Shown here: positions 16,743 through 25,416 of the stretch, piece by piece
Position numbering within the stretch: position 1 is the stretch's first letter
How the letters are laid out: each line of letters opens with the position of its first letter
Origin: Prochlorococcus marinus str. MIT 9211
Lineage (GTDB): Bacteria > Cyanobacteriota > Cyanobacteriia > PCC-6307 > Cyanobiaceae
Reading direction: 5' to 3'
Assembly: GCF_000018585.1 (NCBI RefSeq)
Contig: NC_009976.1
Location: forward strand, 1,111,982-1,175,981
Length of the DNA: 64,000 nt
Notes under the pieces: generated by a model
What the model saw: the letters and a program-made list of their open reading frames with translations, nothing else
What the model was told of the DNA's origin: nothing
Database searches by the model: none
Translations under genes and position numbers: made by a program

Positions 16743-16968
16743 AGAGATAAGCTCTTCTAGTTTATGCCTAGAAAAACTACTAACTATTTTTAGAGAAAGA
16801 TTGAACTAAAAGTCTTATGAAGAAAAAAAATTGATTTTCCTATATAGACCTAAATTTTGACTTTAAATACTCTAGTCATTAACTCTATAAAATTGATTTC
16901 GTGATGAGTTTATTGGTAATTATGAGTCGCTTTAATATAGATTTAATTAGAAATTTGCTATGAATATT

Positions 16969-18000
16969 TTATTCCCAACCTGTCTCAGCCATCAACTTGA
17001 TTGCCTTTGAGTTCAATAATCCTAACTCTTCAATTGTCACCTTATCAGGGGTAAAACCTCCGAAAGACTTAACCTCAGGACTTGTGTTAACCCCTTTCAA
17101 TGGATGTTCATAAGTTGGCCCAGCTAATCCAGAACTTCCAGTAGGAGATGCAAGGAATTCAAGTAATTCTATTGCTTCTGATTTGTTCTGGGCATATTTG
17201 GCTATCCCTCCAGCACTGACATTGACATGCGCTGGGTCTGGTGTAATTATCTCAACTTTTCGCGCGAAACGTCTATCTTTAACTCCATTTACTCCTGCAA
17301 GCATACGAGCAACATAATAGTGGTTTACTATTCCTACTCCGCATTTTCCTTGTGCAACTGCTCTAGTAATTCCAATATCCCCAGGGAAGAAAGGTTCAGA
17401 AACATTTTCTATCATTCCTTTTAACCATCGTTTGGTTTCTTTCTTCCCATAAAGAGCAATTTGGTCAGCAACAAGTGATTGATTATAAGGGCTATTTCTT
17501 TTACGCAGGCATACCAAACCTTTTAAGGAGGGGTCGGCAAGGCTTGAATATTTTTGTATTTTTTTAATATCAACGATCTTCGGATTTGCAACTAAAACTC
17601 GAACTCTTCTAGTAAGCGCATACCATCTTGATTCTGGGTCTCTATATTCAGCTGGTACAGATTTCTCTAATTTTTCAGATCGATAAGATTGCAACAATCC
17701 ACTCTTTGCAGCATTACTAATCCTTGCTGCATCTACTAAAAGTATTACATCTGCTTTTGAATTTCTTCCTTCTCTTTTAATTCTTTCAATGAGAGATATT
17801 CCTTGTGCTTCTATTAGGCGAACACGGATGCCTGTTTCTTCAGCAAACTTTTTAAAGACTTTACGATCAGTATTGTAATGCCTCCCTGAGTAAACTCTTA
17901 CCTCCCTAGTTGAGGCGATAGTGGAGTTCGTTAAAACTGTAGCAATTAAGCTTGAGGTTGCTACAAGAGTAGGAAGCAAACGATGCAAATTTTTCATCAA
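16969..18000 (-). CDS. futA: Iron(III) ABC transporter substrate-binding protein, FutA/IdiA type
   Basis: The 343-residue protein has an N-terminal signal sequence (VATSSLIATVLTNSTIAS). Its mature start is REVRVYSGRHYNTDRKVF, the hallmark of FutA/IdiA iron-binding proteins. Tyrosine ligands are likely in SGRHY near residue 40 and in GIVNHYYVARM near 225. It binds ferric iron in the periplasm for the FutABC transporter. In marine picocyanobacteria it is induced by iron starvation. It is divergent from a 2-oxoglutarate/Fe(II) hydroxylase gene across about 156 bases that probably hold the shared promoters. Confidence 0.92.
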   Translation of the reverse strand: MMKNLHRLLPTLVATSSLIATVLTNSTIASTREVRVYSGRHYNTDRKVFKKFAEETGIRVRLIEAQGISLIERIKREGRNSKADVILLVDAARISNAAKSGLLQSYRSEKLEKSVPAEYRDPESRWYALTRRVRVLVANPKIVDIKKIQKYSSLADPSLKGLVCLRKRNSPYNQSLVADQIALYGKKETKRWLKGMIENVSEPFFPGDIGITRAVAQGKCGVGIVNHYYVARMLAGVNGVKDRRFARKVEIITPDPAHVNVSAGGIAKYAQNKSEAIELLEFLASPTGSSGLAGPTYEHPLKGVNTSPEVKSFGGFTPDKVTIEELGLLNSKAIKLMAETGWE

Positions 18001-18107
18001 ACCAATTGATTAAGTAATAAGAGCTATTTCAAACATTTTATATAAGAGCAGAAGGTTTTGCTCTGATTTATCATATTATACATTTATAAGTATTAATTGC
18101 TGCTATT

Positions 18108-18126
18108 GATAATAGGCTATATTATT
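18108..18126. promoter_or_regulatory. Imperfect inverted repeat, weak Fur-box candidate
   Basis: GATAATA and TATTATT flank a 5-base spacer in the gap between the divergent futA-like and PKHD hydroxylase genes. They pair at 6 of 7 positions. The half-sites resemble the gataat core of Fur boxes, but the spacing is not canonical and the region is very AT-rich. It is listed only because both neighbours are iron-related. Confidence 0.25.
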
Positions 18127-18156
18127 TTGATATTGCTTGAATATATTAATTAACAG

Positions 18157-18822
18157 ATGGAACTCTTGATACACCAACTTCTTTCTAAAGAAGAAAGCAA
18201 GAAAATAACTTCAAATATCACTAAGGATAATAGCTGTTGGATAGATGGTAAAACTTCTGCAGGATCTTATGCAGCGAAGGTGAAGAATAACTTGCAGCTT
18301 AAAAAAGATTCAGAAGTTGGAGTAACTAATTCTAATAAAGTAAACAATAAGCTTACTTCAGATCAACTCATAAAAAGCTTTGCTTTACCTAGGAAAGTTC
18401 ATGGAACAATGTTTACTCGATCCTCTGTAGGTCAAGGTTATGGAATGCACGTTGACAATGCATATATGTCAAGTGGGAGGAGTGACTTGTCCTTCACTAT
18501 ATTCCTAAGTTCACCTAACGAATATCAAGGAGGTGAGCTATTAATTCAATCAATGCAAGGTGTTAAGGAAATAAAGCTTAATTGTGGGCAAATAGTTATT
18601 TATCCAAGCACCTCTCTTCACTCCGTAAAACAAGTTTCACAAGGAGAGAGAATCGTTTGCGTTGGTTGGATTCAAAGCTATGTAGCTAATAATGAAGATC
18701 GGAATTTTTTATTTGGACTTGATGCTGGAGCGAGAGGATTACTTGCTAAGCATGGGAGGTCAGACGAGCTTGATCTTGTTTTTCAAGCCTATAGCAACCT
18801 CCTAAGAAGACTTGGCGATTGA
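18157..18822 (+). CDS. PKHD-type Fe(II)/2-oxoglutarate-dependent hydroxylase, PiuC-like
   Basis: The 221-residue protein has the family fold and the metal-binding triad: His and Asp in GMHVDNAY near residue 97 and a distal His in TSLHSVKQV near 158. The 2-oxoglutarate-binding Arg follows in GERIVCVGW. PiuC-like members are often found with iron-uptake genes and respond to iron limitation, and here the gene is divergent from a futA-like gene. The substrate is unknown. The length matches the family. Confidence 0.9.
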   Translation: MELLIHQLLSKEESKKITSNITKDNSCWIDGKTSAGSYAAKVKNNLQLKKDSEVGVTNSNKVNNKLTSDQLIKSFALPRKVHGTMFTRSSVGQGYGMHVDNAYMSSGRSDLSFTIFLSSPNEYQGGELLIQSMQGVKEIKLNCGQIVIYPSTSLHSVKQVSQGERIVCVGWIQSYVANNEDRNFLFGLDAGARGLLAKHGRSDELDLVFQAYSNLLRRLGD

Positions 18823-18916
18823 ATCTATATCTTTTGATACTTAACTATGTAGCATTAGCTCAGCTTGCATTTGCCTGTTAGGAGCAAGATAATAACTATC
18901 AACAATCATAAAGAAG

Positions 18917-19150
18917 ATGAAAAGCTCACCTGTGGCGATATTTATAGCTGCGACAGCAATTGTTGCTGCAAGCTCGTTGCAAACAAATAATTTAGCCAAT
19001 TCTGAAGAGCTAGGGGGTCTCAAGGAATGGACAACTGATGAGTCAATCGATGCTGAAGGGACCCTCGATAAGGCAGCAAAAGCAGCAAAAAAGAAAGCCA
19101 AAGAAGAAGACGTCTGCATCCCAATAGGGGAAGGTGAGAATTGCTGGTAG
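18917..19150 (+). CDS. Small secreted hypothetical protein
   Basis: The 77-residue product has a signal-like N-terminus (VAIFIAATAIVAASSLQ), an acidic middle, a lysine/alanine-rich helix (AAKAAKKKAKEED), and a short C-terminal motif with two cysteines (DVCIPIGEGENCW). It ends about 35 bases before a strong terminator hairpin shared with the convergent porin gene. I recognise no family. The clean stop-to-terminator arrangement supports a real gene. Confidence 0.6.
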   Translation: MKSSPVAIFIAATAIVAASSLQTNNLANSEELGGLKEWTTDESIDAEGTLDKAAKAAKKKAKEEDVCIPIGEGENCW

Positions 19151-19184
19151 GACTCTTCTCTTAGATCAATTTTTAGAAATCAAA

Positions 19185-19212
19185 AAAAGGGTGCCTATAC
19201 AGGCACCCTTTT
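19185..19212. terminator. Bidirectional hairpin terminator
   Basis: aaaagggtgcct and aggcaccctttt form a perfect 12-base-pair stem with the loop atac. The A-run and T-run on the two sides allow termination in both directions, serving the rightward small gene and the leftward porin gene. An almost identical hairpin follows the second porin copy at 20931. Confidence 0.9.
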
Positions 19213-19238
19213 CTTTAAGTAATGTTTTCTTGAAGAAA

Positions 19239-20786
19239 TCAGAACTTAAATACAGTCTGAACTAGAGCACCAAAGATGTCATCGTTAGAACCGTCATAGA
19301 CATGAGAGCCACCGAATAGAGCTGGAGTGATGGTGATTCCATCAGTCAACTGGTAATCGTAATAGGCTTCCCAAACTAGGTTGTCATCAGCTTCGTCGTC
19401 ACCGGAACCTGCATAATCGGTAGCATGCTCACGAGAACCAAAAGCGATTCCAGCTCTGTTGCCATCGATCCAAGCGTCTTTCCAGTTAAGACCAACCATC
19501 CAAGCAGCAGTACTCTGAACTTCTGTGTCAGCTGCATCATCTAGCTCACGGTAATCCATACCGAGCTGAATAGAAGGCATTATACCTGTTTCAGCTGGTC
19601 TCCACCAATAGCGCAATGAATAAGCATTTTCGCCTTCTCCAGTTGCATTGTCGCCTGCAGCAGTTGAATAGTAGTCAGACCATGCTTTACAAGAGCTGTT
19701 TGCATCCTGGCCTGCGCAACCATGGCGAGCATAAGCAGCAGCGATCTGCCATCTCTTACCACCGTAAGTAACTTGAGTCAGCCACTTAGTTTGCTCATCG
19801 GTAAGGATACCCTTGGTAGCATCATCAGCTCCAACAGAGGCGTAGTTAGAGCTAACTGTCCACTTTCTATCAGCCTCAGTTGGCTGTGTCCAAGCGACAC
19901 CAAAACCTGCTGTTGTGCTTGAAGCATAAGCAGCAGTGTTACCACCTAAAGCAAATTGCTTCTGAACAGGCTTATAGATAGATGGAGAAGCTGCCAACAT
20001 GTAGTAGTTCTCGATCTTTGGACCGGCCCAGAATTTAAGGTCATCCTTGGTCCACTCATACCAGAGCTTATCTACCTCAAGAACTTGCTCGTGGTCGTTA
20101 GCGACAGCTAGGTAAGTACCACCATCTTTATCGCCCCATGGATTATTTCCATCCATGTTTCCAGTAATGATTCTTGTATACAAGCGGTCATTACCATTGA
20201 AGCTGGTATTTACATCAAGCCTGTAGCTGTAAGTACCAGTAAGCTTGTCGCCATGATCAACTGCTGTATCAGCACTGTCTTCATAGTCAACAGCACCTAC
20301 AACGAAAGCTGCCTTACCATTCAACTTGGTAGTTGATGAGAACTGACCAGCACTAAGCTCATTAAGCTTGTACTCAAGTCCATCAACACGGCCTTTGAGA
20401 ATTGCCATCTCAACGCCAAACTCATCGGCAAGAAGAGAAGCATCAGAAGAAAGACCTTCACCACTTGCAACCAGACCGTTATCAAGGCATGCATTTACTA
20501 ATGCAGCAGCTTCATAACGAGTTAAAGCAAGACCTGAATTAAGGTTTTGAGTGTAGGCATTATCTACACAACCGTAGCTAGCACTTAGGTTTTTAAGAGA
20601 TGTATAGGCCCAGTCCCCAGGAACGATGTCTGAGAATTGAGCACTAGAAGGAGCTTTGATGCTTTTAGCTGTTTTCGCCGCATACTTAGAAACATCAGTC
20701 ATATTGACTTCAGCTGCATTTGCAGCCAAAGGCGCAACCAATCCCAAAGCAGCAGGGAAAACCAGCAATTGCTGGAATAATTTCAT
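19239..20786 (-). CDS. som: SomA-type outer-membrane porin, copy 1
   Basis: The 515-residue product has a signal peptide (MKLFQQLLVFPAALGLVAPLAANA) and an SLH-like region (FSDIVPGDWAYTSLKNLSASYGC, LTRYEAAALVNACLD) that anchors cyanobacterial porins to peptidoglycan. A coiled segment near residue 130 (EFGVEMAILKGRVDGLEYKL) leads into a beta-barrel ending in Phe (VQTVFKF). I chose ATG 20786 over the GTG at 20798 because the GTG overlaps the ribosome-binding site GAGGA. This family is called Som or iron-uptake porin in annotations. It has a tandem twin of identical length. Confidence 0.92.
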   Translation of the reverse strand: MKLFQQLLVFPAALGLVAPLAANAAEVNMTDVSKYAAKTAKSIKAPSSAQFSDIVPGDWAYTSLKNLSASYGCVDNAYTQNLNSGLALTRYEAAALVNACLDNGLVASGEGLSSDASLLADEFGVEMAILKGRVDGLEYKLNELSAGQFSSTTKLNGKAAFVVGAVDYEDSADTAVDHGDKLTGTYSYRLDVNTSFNGNDRLYTRIITGNMDGNNPWGDKDGGTYLAVANDHEQVLEVDKLWYEWTKDDLKFWAGPKIENYYMLAASPSIYKPVQKQFALGGNTAAYASSTTAGFGVAWTQPTEADRKWTVSSNYASVGADDATKGILTDEQTKWLTQVTYGGKRWQIAAAYARHGCAGQDANSSCKAWSDYYSTAAGDNATGEGENAYSLRYWWRPAETGIMPSIQLGMDYRELDDAADTEVQSTAAWMVGLNWKDAWIDGNRAGIAFGSREHATDYAGSGDDEADDNLVWEAYYDYQLTDGITITPALFGGSHVYDGSNDDIFGALVQTVFKF

Positions 20787-20791
20787 TGGGT

Positions 20792-20800
20792 TCCTCACAC
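20792..20800 (-). promoter_or_regulatory. Predicted Yfr1 sRNA target site at the porin copy 1 start
   Basis: The porin mRNA reads GUGUGAGGA here. This is the exact complement of UCCUCACAC, the unpaired core of the cyanobacterial sRNA Yfr1. It covers the Shine-Dalgarno GAGGA and ends 5 bases before the ATG. In Prochlorococcus MED4, Yfr1 is known to bind porin mRNAs through this motif. Pairing would block ribosome access. Confidence 0.7.
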
Positions 20801-20930
20801 TGTGCCCATATAAAATATGGGTACATAGACTTTATCTATAGATGCAAGAGGAACAAGTTCGCCATGAGACAAGTCGATGTAACAGATGATACGAATTAGT
20901 CGTTCAAGTTGAACCTTGGGCATTCAATAA

Positions 20931-20958
20931 AAAAGGGTGCCTGTATAGGCACCCTTTT
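20931..20958. terminator. Hairpin terminator after porin copy 2
   Basis: aaaagggtgcct pairs with aggcaccctttt around the loop gtat, giving a 12-base-pair stem followed by a T-run for leftward transcription. It differs from the hairpin at 19185 only in the loop. It marks the left end of the second 1639-base repeat unit. Confidence 0.9.
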
Positions 20959-20984
20959 CTTTAAGTAATGTTTTCTTGAAGAAA

Positions 20985-22532
20985 TCAGAACTTAAATACA
21001 GTCTGAACTAGAGCACCAAAGATGTCATCGTCAGAACCGTCATAGACATGAGAGCCACCGAATAGAGCTGGAGTGATGGTGATTCCATCAGTCAACTGGT
21101 AATCGTAATAGGCTTCCCAAACTAGGTTGTCATCAGCTTCGTCGTCACCGGAACCTGCATAATCGGTAGCATGCTCACGAGAACCAAAAGCGATTCCAGC
21201 TCTGTTGCCATCGATCCAAGCATCATCCCAAGTAAGACCAGCCATCCAAGCAGCAGTACTCTGAACTTCTGTGTCAGCTGCATCATCTAGCTCACGGTAA
21301 TCCATACCGAGCTGAATAGAAGGCATTGCACCTGTTTCTACTGGCTTCCAGTAATAGCGCAATGAATAGGCCATCTCGCCTTCTCCAGTTGCATTGTCGC
21401 CTGCAGCAGTTGCATAGAGGTCAGACCATGCGTGACAAGAGCTGTTTGCATCCTGGCCTGCGCAACCATGGCGAGCAACAGCAGCAGCGATCTGCCATCT
21501 CTGACCACCGTAAGTAACCTGAGTCAGGAACTTAGTTTGCTCATCGGTAAGGATACCCTTGGTAGCATCGTCACCACCAATAGAGGCGTAGTTAGCACTA
21601 ACTGTCCACTTTCTATCAGCCTCAGTTGGCTGTGTCCAAGCGACACCAAAACCTGTTGTTGTGCTTGAAGCATAAGCAGCAGTATTACCGCCGAAGGCAA
21701 ATTGCTTCTGAACAGGCTTATAGATAGATGGAGAAGATGCCAACATCTGGTTGCTCTCGATCTTTGGACCGGCCCAGAATTTAAGGTCATCCTTGGTCCA
21801 CTCATACCAGAGCTTGTCTATCTCAAGAACTTGCTCGTTGTCGTTAGCGACAGCTAGGTAAGTACCACCATCTTTATCGCCCCATGGATTATTTCCATCC
21901 ATGTTTCCGGTCATGATGCTTGCATGCAAGCGGTCATTACCATTGAAGCTGGTGTTCAAGTCAAGCTTGTAGCTGTAAGTACCAGTAAGCTTGTCGCCAT
22001 GATCAACTGCTGTATCAGCACTGTTTTCATAGTCAACAGCACCTACAACGAAAGCTACCGTTCCGTCCAACTTAGTAGTTGATGAGAACTGACCAGCACT
22101 AAGCTCATTAAGCTTGTACTCAAGTCCATCAACACGGCCTTTGAGAATTGCCATCTCAACGCCAAACTCATCGGCAAGAAGAGAAGCATCAGAAGAAAGA
22201 CCTTCACCACTTGCAACCAGACCGTTATCAAGGCATGCATTTACTAATGCAGCAGCTTCATAACGAGTTAAAGCAAGACCTGAATTAAGGTTTTGAGTGT
22301 AGGCATTATCTACACAACCGTAGCTAGCGCTTAGGTTTTTAAGAGATGTATAGGCCCAGTCCCCAGGAACGATGTCTGAGAATTGAGCACTAGAAGGAGC
22401 TTTGATGCTTTTAGCTGTTTTCGCCGCATACTTAGAAACATCAGTCATATTGACTTCAGCTGCATTTGCAGCCAAAGGCGCAACCAATCCCAAAGCAGCA
22501 GGGAAAACCAGCAATTGCTGGAATAATTTCAT
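20985..22532 (-). CDS. som: SomA-type outer-membrane porin, copy 2
   Basis: This is the 515-residue tandem paralogue of the porin at 19239, offset by exactly 1746 bases with no net insertion or deletion. The signal peptide, SLH-like region and about the first 175 residues are the same. The last 80 or so residues differ at one place (DGSN versus DGSD). Differences lie in the middle barrel region, for example DRLYTRIITGN versus DRLHASIMTGN. I chose ATG 22532 because the longer frame would translate through the leader and ribosome-binding site. Confidence 0.92.
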   Translation of the reverse strand: MKLFQQLLVFPAALGLVAPLAANAAEVNMTDVSKYAAKTAKSIKAPSSAQFSDIVPGDWAYTSLKNLSASYGCVDNAYTQNLNSGLALTRYEAAALVNACLDNGLVASGEGLSSDASLLADEFGVEMAILKGRVDGLEYKLNELSAGQFSSTTKLDGTVAFVVGAVDYENSADTAVDHGDKLTGTYSYKLDLNTSFNGNDRLHASIMTGNMDGNNPWGDKDGGTYLAVANDNEQVLEIDKLWYEWTKDDLKFWAGPKIESNQMLASSPSIYKPVQKQFAFGGNTAAYASSTTTGFGVAWTQPTEADRKWTVSANYASIGGDDATKGILTDEQTKFLTQVTYGGQRWQIAAAVARHGCAGQDANSSCHAWSDLYATAAGDNATGEGEMAYSLRYYWKPVETGAMPSIQLGMDYRELDDAADTEVQSTAAWMAGLTWDDAWIDGNRAGIAFGSREHATDYAGSGDDEADDNLVWEAYYDYQLTDGITITPALFGGSHVYDGSDDDIFGALVQTVFKF

Positions 22533-22537
22533 TGGGT

Positions 22538-22546
22538 TCCTCACAC
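22538..22546 (-). promoter_or_regulatory. Predicted Yfr1 sRNA target site at the porin copy 2 start
   Basis: The same nine-base complement to the Yfr1 core (GUGUGAGGA in the mRNA) lies at the same place relative to the ATG as in copy 1, again including the ribosome-binding site. The flanking leader is identical in both copies up to about 37 bases upstream of the ATG. Confidence 0.7.
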
Positions 22547-22651
22547 TGTGCCCATATAAAATATGGGTAATCAGATGATACAACCAAACACCACAAAAAA
22601 GTACGTCTAAGTGTAAAATTTAATACATTCAATGTCAGTATTGACGGCCTG

Positions 22652-23533
22652 TTATTCCTTCGCATCGCCCTCGAGGAGGGGAAATCCAAGGGCTTGCCTC
22701 TCCTCTAGCCATAATTCAGCAACTTTACGCGCTAAATTGCGAATTCTTCCAATCGTTGAGGTCCTTTCAGTAACTGAAATAACACCTCTTGCTTCTAAAA
22801 GGTTAAATGTATGGCTACATTTCAGCACAAAATCTAAAGCAGGTCCTGGGAGTTTATTTAGAACGAGATCCGAGGCCTCACCCTCATAAATCTCAAAAAG
22901 CTCTTTTAATCTTTTGGGATTAGAGAACTCAAAATTATATTTACAATTACTTTTTTCTAAATCAAGCCAAATATCTCCATATTTATAAGTTTGATTCCAA
23001 CTGAGATCCCAAATGCAATCTACATTTTGAAGATACATTGCTAATCTTTCCAAGCCATAGGTGATCTCAATAGATACAGGCTTGCAATCCAAGCCTCCAC
23101 ACTGCTGGAAATAAGTGAATTGAGTCACTTCCATTCCATCAAGCCATACTTCCCATCCAACTCCCCAGGCACCTAAGGTTGGAGACTCCCAATTGTCTTC
23201 AACGAAACGAATATCATGATCCTTTGGATCAATGCCAATGATTTCCAAGGATGAAAGGTATGTTTCCTGAATCCCATCAAAGGATGGTTTTATCAATACT
23301 TGATACTGAAAATAATGCTGAGCTCGATTAGGGTTATCACCATATCTTCCATCAGTTGGTCTGCGACAAGGCTCCGGATAAGCCACAGCCCAGGGCTCTG
23401 GGCCAATAGCTCTCAAAAAAGTATGTGGGCTCATCGTACCTGCTCCCTTTTCAGTGTCATAAGGCTGCAAAAGCAAACAACCTTGTTTGCTCCAAAAGGA
23501 GTTGAGGGAAGAAATAATGTCCTGAAAGTGCAT
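22652..23533 (-). CDS. glyQ: Glycyl-tRNA synthetase alpha subunit
   Basis: The catalytic subunit of the alpha2-beta2 bacterial glycyl-tRNA synthetase charges tRNA-Gly. It begins [19 protein letters not shown] and has the class II motifs in [25 protein letters not shown]-like ([18 protein letters not shown]) and [14 protein letters not shown] chose ATG 23533, the family-typical start; the frame extends to 23614. At 293 residues the length is normal. The beta subunit (glyS) is not in the window, as is usual for picocyanobacteria. Confidence 0.95.
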   Translation of the reverse strand: MHFQDIISSLNSFWSKQGCLLLQPYDTEKGAGTMSPHTFLRAIGPEPWAVAYPEPCRRPTDGRYGDNPNRAQHYFQYQVLIKPSFDGIQETYLSSLEIIGIDPKDHDIRFVEDNWESPTLGAWGVGWEVWLDGMEVTQFTYFQQCGGLDCKPVSIEITYGLERLAMYLQNVDCIWDLSWNQTYKYGDIWLDLEKSNCKYNFEFSNPKRLKELFEIYEGEASDLVLNKLPGPALDFVLKCSHTFNLLEARGVISVTERTSTIGRIRNLARKVAELWLEERQALGFPLLEGDAKE

Positions 23534-23809
23534 GCGTATTGCTATAACTTGGTTGTCGAGGTGTTCCGTTATGGGAAGTTGTGATGTTAAAACCGAAGCA
23601 TCATGTAAACCCAATTAGTGCCATTTCCGAATGTCAAACTGTGTAGAGTCAAGTTAGTATAATTTTTGACATGAAATTAATTGATTGGCTTTTGTGCATT
23701 TGATTCACAATTCAAAATCATAATTTTAACTTGAACGAAGGATGCGAAAATAAAGGGAATTCGTTTTATAATAGAAAATTGAATATATTAAAATATATCC
23801 TCCCAGAGA

Positions 23810-25348
23810 ATGCGGAAACTTAAATTTAATCAATATCCAAGATTTATTGCATTGCCTTTATTAATTGGTTTCATATTAAGAACTATTCTACTAAATTCGC
23901 CAATTGTAGGAGTGCATAGTTGGCGGCAAGCTGATACAGCTGCAATGGCTAGACACTTTTATTTAAATAATACTCCTATATGGCTTCCGCAAATAGATTG
24001 GGCTGGCAATGGAGAAGGGTTTGTAGAATCAGAGTTCCCTATATTCCCATATTTAACTGCTCAACTCTACAAATTATTTGGTATCCATGAATGGATAGGA
24101 AGAAGTTTTTCAGTAATATTTAGCCTACTAACTATTTTGTTAATAATTAGAATTGGTGAGCTTTTAATTAATAAAGAAGCTGGTTGGTGGGGTGGAATAT
24201 TATTTTCAATACTGCCAATGAGTGTTTATTATGGACGAGCATTTCAAGCTGAGTCCCTATTACTTCTATTATCAGCATTAAGCCTAGAAAGGTTAATTGA
24301 ATCAATAAGATCTTATAAATATACAAATTTACTAATTAGCTGGGCTGCATTTGTTTTAGCATGTCTAATAAAAGTCCTACCTTTGGTTTGGCTGGGTTTG
24401 CCTTTAATTACTACTATAATTTTAGCAAGAAAAGAGCGTGATCAAAAGAATAGCTTTATAGGCTTAACAAAAAGATTGGCATCTTCTCAAATCATTTATA
24501 TTTATATGCTTGGTGCATTATTAATTTTATATTTATGGTATTCCCATGCTTACGAAATAGGAAAATTAAGTGGCCTTAGTTTTGGTTTTTGGGAAGACTC
24601 TGATAGAAGTAGTTTTAGTATGTTATTTAACACTCAAATGTGGGGTAACCTTATATTAAGGACAAGTATTAGATGCTTTGCAATACTTGGTTTACCTCTT
24701 CTTTTTATTGGAATAAGGACTACTTACAAAGGGTATGGTGGCAAAATCCTAATCTCAGGCATTATAGGAATACTTTTAACATTATTAATCTCAATCAGGT
24801 CGAGCAGCATACATGAATATTATCAACTTCCATTATTAATATTTAGCTGCCCATTTATGGGTCAAGGAGTCCAAGTATTAATTCATGCAATTAAGAAAGA
24901 AAAGTTACACAGAAAAGTACTTAGGATTACATTAATATTTATTGGTTTGATAAGTATTAATATTTTAGCATTTGATTATTATTTATTAGAAAAACGTCAG
25001 ACGAAGATATGGCTACCTCTTGCGTTAGAAATTAGGAACAATGTACCTTTAAATGAAAGAATTGTAAGTGTTACCAACCATGACCCTACTTTATTAAATC
25101 TAGGCAGAAGGCAAGGATGGTTAGTATCAGCAAGCAGCATCAATAAAAATAATATTGAGCTGTGGTTTAAAGAAGGCGCAAGTTTTATAGTTGGTAGTCT
25201 AAATTGGGCTGAGACTTACGCCACTCTTCCAGAAGGAACTACAAAAAAGAATTTAAATGACTTACTTTGCAATGCGCATGTATCCGAATCATGCCCTAAG
25301 CCACCTAATTTTACTTATATAATTCCTATAAAAAATCTAATCAATTAG
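23810..25348 (+). CDS. Membrane GT-C glycosyltransferase (PMT/ArnT-like)
   Basis: The 512-residue protein has about ten hydrophobic segments. The N-terminal first loop has HSWRQADTAAMARHFY, matching the acidic-motif loop of GT-C enzymes that use polyprenyl-phosphate sugars. The C-terminal part after about residue 400 is soluble. Such proteins transfer a sugar from a lipid carrier to lipids or proteins on the outer face of the membrane. The GtrA-containing GT2 at 25417 could supply the lipid-linked donor. The substrate is unknown. Confidence 0.75.
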   Translation: MRKLKFNQYPRFIALPLLIGFILRTILLNSPIVGVHSWRQADTAAMARHFYLNNTPIWLPQIDWAGNGEGFVESEFPIFPYLTAQLYKLFGIHEWIGRSFSVIFSLLTILLIIRIGELLINKEAGWWGGILFSILPMSVYYGRAFQAESLLLLLSALSLERLIESIRSYKYTNLLISWAAFVLACLIKVLPLVWLGLPLITTIILARKERDQKNSFIGLTKRLASSQIIYIYMLGALLILYLWYSHAYEIGKLSGLSFGFWEDSDRSSFSMLFNTQMWGNLILRTSIRCFAILGLPLLFIGIRTTYKGYGGKILISGIIGILLTLLISIRSSSIHEYYQLPLLIFSCPFMGQGVQVLIHAIKKEKLHRKVLRITLIFIGLISINILAFDYYLLEKRQTKIWLPLALEIRNNVPLNERIVSVTNHDPTLLNLGRRQGWLVSASSINKNNIELWFKEGASFIVGSLNWAETYATLPEGTTKKNLNDLLCNAHVSESCPKPPNFTYIIPIKNLIN

Positions 25349-25416
25349 TACGAATGTTGGAAATATACTATTTTTCATAAAAATAACCTTAAAGTTATTG
25401 ATAGCTTTATTTTGCT

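Larger units (their letters stand above)
19185..22569. repeat. Tandem duplication of a 1639-base porin unit
   Basis: Units 19185-20823 and 20931-22569 have the same length and each contains terminator, porin gene and leader. They are separated by 107 unrelated bases. Boundaries are sharp: similarity begins at the terminator stem and ends at atatgggta upstream of the start. The near-identical ends and diverged middle suggest gene conversion acting on the ends or selection for change in the barrel loops. Confidence 0.85.

Noticed and set aside
20985-22583. Longer porin start at 22583 and GTG start at 20798
   Set aside because: The added residues would be translated from the leader and ribosome-binding site. 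The two paralogues share only the part from the inner ATG as a normal signal peptide.
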